NCBI RefSeq assembly: GCF_933775445.1
Contig: NC_065873.1
Coordinates: 26,660,001 to 26,724,000, forward strand
Direction: 5' to 3'
Length of the DNA: 64,000 nt
From: Argentina anserina
Taxonomy: Eukaryota; Streptophyta; Magnoliopsida; Rosales; Rosaceae
Part shown: positions 10,501 through 24,300 of the stretch, piece after piece
Position numbering within the stretch: the first letter of the stretch is position 1
How the letters are laid out: each line of letters opens with the position of its first letter
Made by a program: the position numbers and the translations under genes
Notes under the pieces: generated by a model
Database searches by the model: none
Told to the model about the DNA's origin: nothing
What the model saw: only the letters and a program-made list of their open reading frames with translations

Positions 10501-13500
10501 TACTGGGATTTTTAATCTTCTTTTATAAACAATGAAGATTTAAATGGACATAATATATGAAAGTGAGTACATATATACAGTATGAGAGATATTAGTAAAA
10601 GGGATTAAATTATTCCTCACAAAAGCGAATGAACCTTAACTAACATTCATCTGCTTGATCAACTAGTCAATTTCTGTTTCAGTTAAATGATCTTGTACCG
10701 GACCGGATCACTTTGAAGCTTTATTACTTGGCATGATTGAGCAGCCAAAAAAGGAGTTTCGTAAGTGGATATGTAGGTGGCATGCAGTAATTTTTCCGGC
10801 AGAAGTCACACGAATATTATTTCTTCATATTTGCATGCAGAAAGAGCAAAACAAACAAATCGAAACCGATAAACTGTGGATGCAGTAGATTCAGTCGGGA
10901 TCAACCGCAACACTACTGTAACTAATTTTCTTATAACGTGATCAATTATATACCAATCAAATATATATAATTAGCTAGCTAGTTTTCACCCAAAATTGAC
11001 GAGATGTTTCTAATTCTAATTGATGCGTGAAGCATTATTGAATGCCTGAGAAGAAAATAGCAATTTAATCTGTAGCTACTTTAGCTTAATTTATAACCAT
11101 CCCTGGCAACTAATTAATGGATTTTTATCAGATAGATAGAGAGTTGTGTGTGACTGTGAGTGTGATGTGGGTCTTCTTCAACCTAGCTAGCTCTATATAT
11201 ATGCCTGAAATGATAACCTTGAAGATGATGGAGGATCCCGATCAGCTTTCATCATCATATCACAGAATCCCTTGAATTGAGGAAGAAGAACTGGAAGAAG
11301 TAGTAGCAGTATTAAGCAATCGATTAAGCTAATTGAATTTGCAGCAGCCTTAAACCGTGGGACCTTTTTTTCTCTCTTTAACGTTCATCAGCCACAGTAT
11401 AAAAAGAAGAAAGAGAATAGAAGAGAAGGAAAAGAATGTGATGTGCATGTGATCCAACAGCCTTTATGTTCCCCTCTAATATATAAGTGTCCTTGAAGTC
11501 CTTTACATGATCGATCACCTTCTAAAATTCTGATTAAAACCCAACCCAGAAATTTGTCTTCTTTTGACATTCGATGACTCACACTTTTTCGGGTTAATCA
11601 TGTTTAGGTCATAGATGTAGATTTGCATGTCCTCGCGATCGACCTCTAACTTATATCTAATTGGGGTCCCAGGTTTATAAGACATGCGACTGATGCAAGC
11701 TAGCTAGGGTCGGCCATGGTTGATATTCGAATAATTGCACCGACTAAAAGTATGTTATTAGTGGAATCTCAGGCCCCTATATCATTTCATACAAAACTAT
11801 ATTATGGATCGATCAATGATCATGATTAATGTCTAATGTCCTTTACATAAACTTGGTGTGCAAGCAGTTTGTATCCATGCATGTAGAATATGCTTTGTAT
11901 AAGTAAAGTCGCTCTCACACGTTTATAGAAGGATCTCATCGATCTCTTTTTAACGTAGAAGATGAACGAATGGCTTTTAAGACTTTAACAAATGAAGAAA
12001 AGGGGAAAGGAGGTGAAAATTAAAAGAAAAGATCGATAGTAGTAGTGGAGGAATTGGACGACTAGTCTTGTTCTTCTCTCCTTTTAATGTGTTTTATAAA
12101 GTGTAAGTTAAATTTAACTTTTTTTCTTCATTGAAAAGAAAATAGATGGATCGAGGCCATGCAAGTCTCGCTACATGCATTATTTTTAGTATTTTGATCA
12201 CGTCGACCCTTTGTTGGGTCTTAGATTGCTCTCTTAGTCTTTGAGATGCTAGGAAGCTGCTTTAATGCGTCTTTTCTTGAATGAATAATGAACGTTTGCA
12301 TGGAAACTAAATATATATTACGTTATCTCTATCCATTATTATCATATATAGTGACTCTTGCACCCCAATTCGAATATATATGAAGATACTAATTGTAAAG
12401 ATAAAAACAAGTAAATATATTTTCTTTATGTAAAGTCAGTACCACCTAAAGTGGTAACAAGCTTTAGGGAACTTAGCTATAAAGCGCGAGTATACGCAGA
12501 AGATAAGAACGATTTGCTTTAGTAATCATAACTGATGCACTATACTAATAATTCACAGTCGGATACTGCCAATAAGTTAATTCTTGATTCTGAGCTTATT
12601 TCCTAATCCGGTGAAAACTATTTCACCGCTGAGGTAAATGCTTATTGTGTAATAATTCCAAACACTAGCTAATAGTTTCTCATTTCATGCATGCACTTAT
12701 GGAAGTGGGATACTTTGTGTGACTGAAGAAGAGAAGGATCGATGCATGTGATAATTATAGAAACATGATCGAGAAGAAGCCCCTGCAGTGAACGATATAT
12801 ATAGAAACGTCAGTCTCATGTATTAAAAACAGAATGGACAAAGAACCTGGGTACATTAATATTATGTACGTAAATCAAAGACAGACGGGACTCTTGTCCG
12901 CTCCTTAATGCATGCCCAGTTGCTCGTGCCCAGGATCCACATATACGTAGTTATATATGATCCCCTCGTGACCGTTTTGAATATTGTGTTTCTCTGTCTG
13001 AATTGAACTCTTAGAAGAAAAATAAGCACCTGCAGGATTCGAAACCTAGCTAATATTTTCATTGTGCTCTGTTTGACCCAATTCAAACCCCATAATCCAT
13101 CACTTGTGTAGTTGTGTGCCCACAAGGACCATCGATTCATCTATATTATTATTACTGCTACGATCCAGTTTCATTGAACACAGATATTCGATTGTACAAA
13201 AATGGTTCTTAATTATAAAAGGTTATTGTGTTGCGGGGAAGAAGTTAGTCAAAGAGACAAGAGAGTGCTAGAGAAGACAGAAGAATAAAAGAAAAAGAAC
13301 CTTGTAGTAGATCTGTAGTATAGAAATAGAATACAGAGTTTGATTCTTTCGATTTAGAAAGAAGGAAGATAGGGTTCAGCTAGTGCGTATGTCTGTCTCT
13401 AATACAGATTGATTAAAATGTGCTATTACCCATAAAACACAATTTAAATATGGAGTTTTTATCCGTATTCGCTCTGCGGTTGAAGTTGTCGCTCCTTGAA

Positions 13501-13715
13501 ATTCTCATTCCCAGACAGTATAATAAGCAAGGCTGATTTAAGAAAATCATATCAGAAAGCTTGGTTTCTCAGTAGAAATAATTTGTAAGGTTTTGATTGT
13601 TTTTTGGAAGCTAGGTATCGGCGGTGGTCATGTGAGAGGAGGTGGGGTTTCGATTTCACTTTCGCTGCGTTTTAGAAATTGGAATAGAATCTTCTTGCTC
13701 TTCAGCACACATCAT

Positions 13716-13720
<5 letters not shown>
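7541..13720. other. Long gene-free region, part 1
   Basis: AT-rich intergenic DNA downstream of the RING gene. The only frames are short (under 100 codons), lack recognisable domains and occur at the density expected by chance. CTAGCTAG-type tetranucleotide clusters and TATATA tracts are frequent, and a CTTTCTTTC run lies near 8968. I find no tRNA, no transposase fragment and no miRNA precursor that passes a foldback check by eye. The region around 11140-11350 has a TATA-like stretch followed by purine-rich sequence and could be transcribed, but nothing more can be said. Confidence 0.5.

Positions 13721-13750
<30 letters not shown>
13721..13750. repeat. (GA)n microsatellite
   Basis: Fifteen GA units. 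No adjacent gene could be identified. Confidence 0.9.
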
Positions 13751-13753
<3 letters not shown>

Positions 13754-16700
13754 TGATGAAACTAGACTGGACTGGACAATGGGGGAGAGAGATTGGTGAT
13801 GGATGGATGATTTAGGTAGTGATGGTGGTGGTGGGCTCGGTAAAGAAGGATCATATATGTCTGAGTTCCTGACATTTAACTTGTGAAATTATTTAGCTTT
13901 CTTGTTTTTCGAGATCTCCATACTCTGTGGACCCTCGTCTGTCTAGGTTTACCAACGGATCAACGTAGCTCATCACTTCGGTAATTCTAATGCATGGTTT
14001 GCTTGATTAAGCTACCTCATCACGACTATGATTTTTCTGTTGGAAGTCTTCATCAATCATTAGGTTTAGCAGTGGTGAGATTTGCATGCATAGGTTGTTT
14101 CGGATAGATGCATATACTGTATAAGAACTAGGCATGATTGATGCACGCTGAGGAATTCTATAATGTACATAGGTGAAGATAGTACTCCCCAGAGATGTAT
14201 GGGAATGCCCATGAAATAATAATTCCCAAAAATGTGCATGCAACAAAACAAGAGTCACGAGAATGGTGAACCTACAGAGAGAACAGAACCCCATCAAAGA
14301 TAAAAGGGGACTACTAGCTGCTGCTGCTACCTACTGTTTCCATGTCAGCCGCTGAAACAATGCAGAACTGTGCACAACCTCTCTCTCTCTCTCTCACTCA
14401 ACTGCAGGGTTAGGTTCCGCGTGTTTTTTTTGGCTAATGCAGCTGGGATTTAAACAAAGAAAAAGGCCAACAGAGTGTAAGAACTTAGAAGGTGCGTCTC
14501 AGTGCCTGTGTTTTTCTTTCTCCGATCTTATGCTGGAGCTTGCTAGCTTAGCTGGTTGTCAACGGAACCATTTCCCATTTTAATTGAATATCGGGACTTG
14601 AAGCTACCGGACAATTTCTTCCTGTTATTTTCTATATTAATTCCCCAATCCAAACCTTCTGCACTGTGCGGTCTGTGCCAGTCTCACATGCATATACGTA
14701 CATATAAATACAGATATATTTCATGGGGCAATTCCTTGTTCCTGTCTATTGTTTTTTCTTTTCGATACTTGAAATGCTTTTGTATGAAACTGAGTTTTTG
14801 TATTACCCTTTTTTAAGATCATGGTATTATTATTAATCGATGCTTGCCCAAAAGCGGAGGGTCAGATATACCTTTCAAAATACAAGTATTTGTCTCTCCT
14901 TTTGTAACAGTGATCATGTATAAGTTTCCAGTTTTATAATGGTAAAATGCATTTTTCAAACTAATTAACAATGTTGGGTAATGGCAATTTGAAGTAGGAA
15001 GGGAGATAGTGTCATAGTGGCATGCAGAAGTGAAATGAAATGGGACAGTTTATGAGTTTTAACTTTTGTTTTTACAATAATGAGAGAATATATGATGGGC
15101 AATGATCAAAATAATCAGTTGAGGATCTATGTGGTATAATTAGTCATCATTTTCCTATTGTTTTCACTTTGTTCCTGGATGAGAACACCTGATTGTGTCC
15201 CTACTACCCTGCCCCTCCTTACCCTATCCTTTTTTGCAGTCGGTCTTTTTACCTAAGTCACAAATTAAATGGTTATTTCTAGTTCTATAGGTAGGTCGCC
15301 TCGCTGACCAATTAATTACAGTGAGTCAGTGACTTACATGCTATCTAAGCTAGCCCAGATAATTTGTCACCTTCAATATTGACACTTAAGAAGTTAATGA
15401 CCAATAAAAATCAAACCACATTTCCGCATCTGAACAATAGTTTATAATAATCATTACATCTTAGGTTTTGTAATAAACCACATATTAGTACTTCTCATCC
15501 TAAACTGAGTAATGTTGTATTACAGTTACCTGGGTATCGTCTTTGTTGGTTTGTAGTCGGATTAGAGAGCTCAATGAAAGAATAATATATGTAATTTATG
15601 GGGTTTTTTTATGAACTTTTATAGTCAATAATTCAATCGATCACCCGGGCACGTCAGCCAAAAGGAGAAGCCGAGCCGATGGAGAAGAAGGAGCCAAAGT
15701 TGGAAGCTTATGAAAGCAGCCGCAGCAGCAGCAGAGAAAAGTGTACCCTTACGATAAATTATTCATATTGAAGTTTGGAACATTATGGGGGAAAACCGGA
15801 AAAAAGGAAAGAAAGAAGAAGAGGAACAAGGCAAGGTAGAGAGAGAAGGAAATGGAAAAAAAGCAATAGAAGAAGCAGAAGAGAAGAGAAGAGAAGAGAA
15901 GGTAGAGAAATGTCGTGATGAATGAGAAGAATACAATAATACACACACACAGGCTTTAAATCCCATCACTCAGTTCGATGTATCCTTTACCTTATATCTG
16001 CTAGAGAGCTGTATGTTACAAAATAAGAGTAGTAGTAGTACTAACTAGGAACTAGCTAGAAAGAGAGAAATAGGAACAGGAAGTAGAAAATGATCGATGG
16101 GGATTATAAATTGGAAACTGTGTTCGGTTTTGGTTGGAGCAGAAGACAAGCAAATTAAACAGACAAAAGGAAACCTACAAATTGAAAAGAGAACACACGT
16201 TTGACGCGAGAGACCTCCATTTACCTTTTCTTTTCCTTTCTTCCATCTTTTTTACTCTTTTTTTTCGATCCATTACCCGAGTATTACTATACTTTATACT
16301 ACATTGACCCAATACCCTTCTTCTTCAAGATTCTCTTCAATTAACGATGCATTTGTGTTTTTCTGTACTTAATTAAGTCGAGCACTCAATTCTAAACCCC
16401 ATCTTTTAGTTTAATTAAACCACCTAGGATTACATGTAGGTAGCTTGGTTAGTATACAAGAATTATTGTCGTAATCTTTTGTTCTTGGTAATGTATGCTT
16501 AGAAATCTGTATAGGAGTTCTAGTTGCATTTATGGCATTAGGGAATGTTCATTTCTCCACCTATATCGTGTTTCTCAAAATTATAAGGAAAAATCTATAT
16601 AACCTTACATATTTGAATCATGGATCATGAAACTTCTCGTATTATTTACTAGTCTCGTTTTACAACCAATTACGTAAGAGCAATGATCACAAGTTATCTC

Positions 16701-17480
16701 ATAATATTTAAATACAACATCAAGAAACAAAATGCAAATACAATATAAAACTACAAGGACGTGTGTGTATAAATATAAATATATATGAGATGATTCGAAT
16801 ATATGATATAAATAATGAATTTGCAAGAGAAGTTTTCTCTATCAAAAATTTGGATTTTTCCGTATCATGAGAATCCAACATTGATTGTCAAAAGTTAAAG
16901 AGATAAAAATGAAGAGTATAGTGCGCCTATTTTTTTCCATGTCACAAATGATTATCTCTGATACGTGATTGAGACTGAATTTTTCATTTATTTATCGATG
17001 AAAACACCATACATCATTTATAGAAAAACAAGAGACACATAGGGAGAATGAGAACCCAAGAGGAGCAAATCACAAGTTATTAGTAAACTAAAAAACAAAA
17101 TGATATCAAGGTCAGTTAGGATAAATCAAAACCCTAGCTAATTAGAAAGGGGAAAGAAATGAGAAAATTCTAATATACATCAATATATATTATACATTTC
17201 ACATCCGACGACGGTCGATATTATTTTATGAGTTAGATTAAAAAAATAACATCAGTTGTCATTTGATAATATATATATATATAGCATAAATGATGTACAG
17301 TATTAATCCGAAGGAATTGAGAGGAAATGGTAAATTTGAAAAGACAAAAGGCAACAGCACACTGCTCTTCCCCTGTGCGTGATTTTTAAGTGGGTGTGCG
17401 CGGGATCAATCTGTCAGTACTAGTGTACAAAAACAAACAAAGATAGAGCGAAGGAGAGGAGGAGGGGTCACGGGTTTGTC
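13751..17480. other. Long gene-free region, part 2 (distal upstream of HSFB4)
   Basis: No coding sequence is supported here. The purine-rich stretch 15790-15910 includes a GAAGA repeat, and 16720-17330 contains TA-rich tracts. Frames of 60-96 codons on the minus strand (for example around 14007-14297) are low-complexity or featureless. Given the developmental role of the HSFB4 class, long upstream regulatory DNA is possible, but that is inference. Confidence 0.45.
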
Positions 17481-17673
17481 TTGAAAGGCCCTTATTTCAC
17501 ACTCCCACACTCAGACACATATTCTCTCTCTCTCTCTACCATAAACCAAGAAGAGTTCGATCATTTCCAAATTTTTAAAACCCCCAAAACCCAACCAGAA
17601 AAACAAAAACAAATACCACAGTACCACCACGACTCTCCTTTTTTCTCCATTTTTATCCCTCCATTCCACCCAG

Positions 17674-17698
17674 TCTCTCTCTCTCTCTCTCTCTCTCT
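17674..17698. repeat. (TC)n microsatellite in HSFB4 leader
   Basis: A CT/TC run 46 bp upstream of the HSFB4 start codon, inside a pyrimidine-rich stretch that starts near 17520. Confidence 0.9.
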
Positions 17699-17743
17699 TC
17701 TTAAAACCCTCTTCCTTCATTTCTCTCCGGAGATCTGCTTCTC

Positions 17744-19034
17744 ATGGCTTTGATGATTGACAATTGCGGCGAGGGCATTCTCCTCTCTCTCGACTCCCAT
17801 AAATCTGTCCCTGCTCCATTCCTCACCAAAACCTATCAGCTCGTCGACGATCCCGCCACCGACCACATCGTTTCTTGGGGCGAGGACGACACCACCTTCG
17901 TCGTCTGGCGTCCGCCGGAGTTCGCCCGCGACCTGCTTCCCAACTACTTCAAGCACAACAACTTCTCCAGCTTCGTCCGCCAGCTCAATACCTATGTAAG
18001 TATATACATGTTCTCACACACCTATGATTATATCTATCACTTTCGTTTCTGTTTTTCAATCAGAAATAAAACTGTCGTTATGGTTTTGGTGATATTAGGG
18101 TTTCAGGAAGATCGTGCCGGACAGGTGGGAGTTCGCCAACGAGTTCTTCAAGAAAGGCGAGAAGCATTTGCTATGTGAGATCCACAGGCGCAAGACGGCT
18201 CAGCCAACTCAGCTCCCCATCAACCACCACCACCATCAGTATCCGCATTCGCCACTCGGCAGCCACCACGTGGCCACCGGCCCCGGCTTCTTTCCTTTCC
18301 CGCAGAGCCGTGGCAGCAACTCTCCCACCGACTCCGACGACCACTTTCTCAACTGGTGTGACTCGCCGCCGCCACTCGTGTCGTCCCCACCTTCTGGCGG
18401 TGTTGGTGGTCCCCTCAACAGCGGCTACTGCAACATGGCAACGACGACAGTGACAGCTCTGTCGGAGGATAACGAGAGGCTGAGGCGGAGCAACACCATG
18501 CTTATGTCGGAGCTCAATCACATGAGGAAGCTTTACAACGATATCATCTACTTCGTTCAGAACCATGTTAAGCCTGTCACTCCAAGCAATTCTTACCCAG
18601 GTTCTCTACTTCTCTGCAGTCCAACACAAAACTCATCACTCAATCCCAACTCTTCCGCGGCCATACACAAGCCTCTGAACCAGGTTGTTGGGTACTACCC
18701 CGGAAACCCTAAACAAACCCAACCACATCACCACCCCATGGCACATGTGATGATGAACAACAACAGCAACACCGTTTCTTCTCCGAACACCATCACCACG
18801 TCGAAGAGTACTGGCTCGGTGAGGATAATCGAAGACAGGCCAGGTAACATTAGCAACAACAATGGGTGCAAGACAAAGCTATTTGGAGTTCCACTGCTGC
18901 ATTCGAAGAAGAGACTGCACCCGGAGTACAACAACGGCTCGAACCACATGGCCATGGAAGCAAGTAAGGCGCGCTTGATTTTGGAAAAGGATCATGATTT
19001 AGGTCTTCACCTAATGCCCCCATCCACATGTTAG
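17744..19034 (+). CDS. HSFB4: Class B heat-shock factor HSFB4 (SCHIZORIZA type)
   Basis: Two exons, 17744-17995 and 18099-19034, give 395 residues. The intron splits the DNA-binding domain after residue 84 (LNTY/GFRK), the conserved position in plant HSFs. The DNA-binding domain is residues 22-116 ([15 protein letters not shown] to CEIHRRKT) and the HR-A/B oligomerisation region is about 199-243 ([15 protein letters not shown]). There is no insert in the heptad region, as in class B. A repression motif KLFGV lies at 344-348. The C-terminal [16 protein letters not shown] segment and the overall sequence match HSFB4. HSFB4 (SCHIZORIZA in Arabidopsis) acts as a nuclear repressor that specifies root ground tissue and stem-cell fate and is not a heat-stress activator. 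A His-rich linker (HHHHQ, about residue 127) and Asn-rich segments vary between species. Confidence 0.95.
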
Positions 19035-21266
19035 TCAGCTATTTAAAATTAGAAAGGTTCAAAGGTCTCGTCTTTTTCTCCAAAACCCATCAATCAAAAT
19101 TAAACTACTTAGCTTTAAAGGTTTCATCTTTTTGGTCCTAGTTTAAATTTTGTTTGCTTGTATTTCTGGGTCTGATCATGAGATATGTGTGGGTGTTTGT
19201 GATGAGTGTTGTCGTCTGTATATATATGACTTTTAGTGCAGGTTGTTTCCCACCGCCATGAATGCAGGTGTGGGTTTTGGGTTGAGTGATCGATGAAATA
19301 TTATCAAGATGTTATCTTCAAGTTTTGAGTTTCATAAATGGTTCATAAATTTACAGATTTTGTTGGATTTGTTGTGGCGCTTTTAATTAATTTCTCTCGA
19401 ATTTTGAATCTATTTCTTTCTTCTTCGATCTTCTTCGTCCTGAACCCTGCAGGCCTTCGTATATCTGAATGTGATCCCTGAGTATGTTTCAGTTGCATTA
19501 ATGGCTGCCCTGTGAAGACAGACAGGGGTATTCATGACAAATTGCCGTCTGGTCCATTTTCAATTTTCTCTAGCATTTCTCTGATAATTGAGCTCTATTC
19601 TCGCCTTCTCGGTTCATACGTACAATGACCCCCGACGACTAAAACCCAAAATATAAAACAAAAATACAGGAATTTTGACAGAAAAATAGTGTTTAATAAT
19701 GAAAAGAAACTGTTCAAAAATCAAAACCCAAGTATGATCTGAGATATGTCAATAATTGTAATTATTTCTATCATTATGAAAAGAAGATCAAAGTAGGAGA
19801 TAGAGATGGAGATCGAAAACTATGATTTACTGAAAAGAAAGCTATCATCATTTTGATCAAGGTTGTAATCTCTATTTCTCGTTTCCATGAAATGTCAGGA
19901 GTCACTACTCCACGCAGCAAAAAGCCAAACACATACTTACAGATGGTCTGTATTAATCTAATAAACCTGGAAAAAAGGAGTTGGGGTTCCGATGAAAGCG
20001 AAATGCCGAAATGTAAGAAACGAAACTGACTCAAAAATGTGGGTATGAAATGTTTCTATCAATGCTTCTATGCACTTTCTTCTTCTTCTTCTTTTCTAAA
20101 CCAGAAAAACCTACCTCTGCCTTTTCCTACTTCAAGTATCTGATCGATCATCAAGGGATTAATATCTTCTGCATTCATTTATTGCTTGCTATAAAATTTG
20201 AATCTCTATCATGGATTTCCTTGTTTCTCTCGGACATTTTCTCTACCCATGATTGTGAATAATGTGAGACAGACAGAGATCTCTGTTTTGAGGTGTGATG
20301 AGGAAAGGAGAGGACTAATGTTATAGAATTATAATAGAATTGGAATGTCTTTGTCGTACTTATTAGACAAGGGTCTGGTTTCGTCTCGTAGCCAATATAT
20401 AATAACCAAGCCCTAGATTGACACCGGTCCACTACCACTAGGTTGGTAGCCTTATGCTTCTTTCTTCTAAGCTTTTGTCCTTTACTGAGTACTCGCACGT
20501 GACTGGAAACATGAACGTGTTATAGTCTATCATCCGTATATTTGAGAGCATACAGATCTACTGTGTCGGTGTTGTTGTGAAGATTTTGGTGTCCAAATCA
20601 AATAGTGTAGGAAGGAGGGGGCTAAAGTGGGTGATGGGCTTGGAAAGCGGATACGGATCATCCGGATAAAAAGAAGCTTTAAGGCCGTGTTGGACCACGA
20701 AATGGGTTCGTTCTTGAAAGCTCGAAAGGGAAGATGCGGTTTCTATTTTCTATAGACATGTTTGGCTGCGTTTTGGACTTTTTGAAAGCACTTTGTTGAC
20801 ATTTAGGCTTCGGTCTTTTGATGTAACACACTATTTTTGACTACTTAACAGTTAGTTGTAATATAATTACGTCAATTTAAGTACACGATTGCAATTTTGT
20901 GTAAGACATACTGCCCAAGTAATTGCTTTATGGTGCTTTAGCCCAAAAGAGGCTAAAAACAAACTAGTCTAGGTCATCAAAGACCATAACTCACCCCTAG
21001 AGATAATTTTACATTTCCAAACTTTGGAAAGGGTCCTTTGAATTGTTTTCTGAACAAAATGTTTTTCTTTTTCATCTTAAATTCTTAATCGAGCAAAGAA
21101 CCGAAACACACCAACCTAAAACCAAATAGTATTGGACCGCCCAAAAATGTATCTGCCTGAATACACACAATTTTGGAAGCCCAAAACGAAAATTTGAACA
21201 AAACTTGAAACCCATAGGAGCGTGAACGGCACTGGGGGAATCATTCCCCGCCGTTTTCTTCTGGCT
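19035..21266. other. Intergenic region HSFB4 to RID3
   Basis: Includes the HSFB4 3' region (to about 19400). No coding sequence is supported; short frames near 19774-20498 on both strands have no family features. The last 150 bp before RID3 hold GCCCA (site II-like) and telo-box motifs. Confidence 0.5.
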
Positions 21267-21333
21267 AAACCCTAGCAAAGCCACACGCACTCCATATATT
21301 CACCCCGCGGGAATTCTTATCCCAAAAACCCTA
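21267..21333 (+). promoter_or_regulatory. Two telo-boxes upstream of RID3
   Basis: AAACCCTA occurs at 21267-21274 and again at 21326-21333, within 72 bp of the start codon. An AGCCCA (reverse complement of site II TGGGCT) lies near 21179. Telo-boxes with site II elements are a known promoter signature of plant ribosome-biogenesis and translation genes, which fits the predicted role of the downstream protein. Confidence 0.6.
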
Positions 21334-21338
21334 CAAAA

Positions 21339-24300
21339 ATGGAGGTGGTGGTGGCCTCCTCCTCCGTCGACTCCGACATCGCCTGCTGGGACTTCAGCTC
21401 CGGCGCCGAGCTTCTCCGCTACAAGTCCTGCGCCTCCCCCAATCACGGGCTCGTTTCCGTCGGCGACCGCTTCCTCGCCTCCTCCCAGACCAGTGGCTCT
21501 GTCAAGTACTGGGCCTGGTCCAAGGTGAGTTACAACGCACACTACTTGTTCGATGAAATGCCTCTACCAAATTTGCCTCTTTTTATTTGTAACTTGATGT
21601 GTTGAATTTGTTCTACGCAGCCTCAGCCTGATGCGAAAAGCTCGCAAGAAGAACCGATCAAGCCGCTTGCAGCTAACAGGGAGGGCACTTATGTAGTTGG
21701 TGGAGGTAAATCTGGGACTATATATCTGTGGGAGGTTAGTTTTTCAATTGTTTGGATTATCATAATCGATTGTGGTTCGTGTTAGAATTTAGGGTTTGAG
21801 TGATAATGTGGATGTTTTTGTTGTGTTAGGTTACTAGCGGTAGGATGCTTAAGAAGTGGGACGCGCACTATAGAGCTGTGAGCTGCTTGAGATTTTCTGA
21901 TGACGGGACCATGCTGTTTTCGGGGTCTGAGGATGGAGAAATTAGAGTCTGGAACCTTGTAACGTACTAGTTTCTATCTTCAAACTTATATGTCCTGATG
22001 CAAATGTATGTATTTTAATTCGGAGATTAGGGCAGTTTATAACTCTGTCTATTGGATGTATTAGGATATTAGATGATCATCAGAGTCAACGTGAAAACCA
22101 CCAGTACTTGCTTAGCTTTACTGAGCACTCGCTTTCTGTGACGGATATGGTGTTGGGATTTGGATATGATCCCATTATCGCGTCGGCTTCAGAGGATCGA
22201 ACGTGCAAGGTATTACATGCTCGGTTTGGATTGATTATGGTACTTAAGTAATGCTTTGTCATTAGGGACTGATCATCTGTTGTTACATGTATTGTCATTA
22301 GCAGCATATTTCTAATTTATTTTGTTATGGTCTACATATGGTATTATATATCATAATATTATTGGTTGTAATGGATATTTGTGGATCATTCTGTTGATCA
22401 GGGGAGTATCTTATTGCTATATATATTTTTTTGCTTTCTTTTCACTACATTGTGATTGATTAAGCCACTTCAGTTTTTTATTACACATGTTCTGGTCATG
22501 TTGGTAATGTTCATATCACAAAATTATGATGCCTTCTTGTAGCCCATATAGTATGTCATTTTTGACTTGGATGTTTATTGTTCATAGATTTGGAGCTTTT
22601 CAAGAGGAACATTATTAAGAAATATAGTTTTTCCCACAATAATTGATGCAATTGCAATGGATCCTTGTGAAAATCTCCTCTTTGCTGGTGGTAGAGATGG
22701 AAATATTTATGTGGCCGCACTTAATACTGCAAGGACAGGTAGCAGCAAATATGGACTGCATATCATCAATCGCTTCTCAAATCACAGGTTTCTCACTTGT
22801 CCTATAGTTTGACTATTGAATGAACTTTTTGGCATTCTCATTGTAGGTAGCTCTATTATTCATATTGGTCGTGTTTAGTTACAACTATGAATCTTTGTAT
22901 AAGTATATGTTTGTGTTTTTGCACTCAAATATAGGCACAGACCCCATAAATACCATATTTTAAAGTTGCATTTGTATTTGTTATAGACATAATCGTACAG
23001 TTGATGTTTCATACATAAGAGTCATGGTACAGTTCTTTTTCTTGTTCGCTCAATGAATGACATTGTGGCGGTATGCTATATTCAATCTCGCAAGGTGCAC
23101 ATTCCAAAAAGTTGTTGCATGCTTTGAAAACTCTTTACTTGAGATGGACTTTTGGTATTTGGTCCAGCTCTCTATATATTGCAGTATAGAAAATCAAATC
23201 TTATTTTCTTTTAATGATTTAAATTTGTTTTTTTAACAGTAAAGCAGTTACTTGCTTGGCTTGGGGACTGTCCGGAAACTATTTGATCTCTGGATCAGAG
23301 GATGGTGTGGTTCGAGTATGGGATGCTAAAACTGCTAACATTGTTCGTGTGCTCAGACATTCAAAAGGTTATTCCACAGTTATTTAATCATTATTTTCTT
23401 GGTTTTGTAGGATTCTTTATAGGTATCTCTTGATAATGTATGTCTTGTGACTTCTAGACTCATTCGGTGTCTGTGTGCAGTTCCTAAGCATCTGGGTTGT
23501 GTTTCAAACAGTTGCATTTATTGGAGTACATACTTTCATTCTAACAATTGAGTATATCTATGTATATGGCTTCCTATTTTTAATTCATTTTCTTCGCCTA
23601 TAATATTTTTGACTGCCCTTTGTCTTTATATTGAATGGATGCATAGAATAGGCATGTGAGCTCATTATATCTACGTCGTTTTGATGTACATTTAAGATTT
23701 AAGAGTCAAATTGAGAACCACACCCTTACAATCTGGCAATGTTACAATTGGCAATGATATCATATCAGATTTTTCTCCTCATTTGGTTTAGGAATTTAGG
23801 GTTATGCATCTTCATATTATTGATATTTTTGTAGTCCTGTTGTAAACTAGTCTGCTGGTCACTGCTACCACATCGACATACTAGCCTGTTTCTTCTTAAC
23901 CATGTTAGAATGTTGTGTGAAGTTTGGGTTATACTGTGCAGGTCCGGTGAATAATATTCTTGTCATTAGACAACAAGTTTCTCAGATGAACCCAAGTTCA
24001 CAAGCCTCCTCATGGAGGCACGGGTCCTCATTACCACCTCCACTGGAAAAGCGTGCATATGAAGCAGATAAAGATGCAGGTTTTAAGGCAGTCATTGGTC
24101 TCAATAATGCTTGCAGTAAATCCACGGATGCAGTGTTGATCACTTCTGATGTAATGGAGCGCCAAATTAGAGAGCTTCAGGTTTATTATAAATTCTTAAA
24201 TATTTTTTGTAGTAGAATTTTCTTAAATATTAGACTCCAGTTCGCTCCTAGATATAACCAATAAGCATAATGGGCACACTAATGTTTCAAGTATGTTGGT

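Noticed and set aside
11225..11260. Possible small hairpin GATGATGG...TTTCATCATC
   Set aside because: Only seven consecutive pairs and no similarity to a known small RNA; such stems are common by chance.
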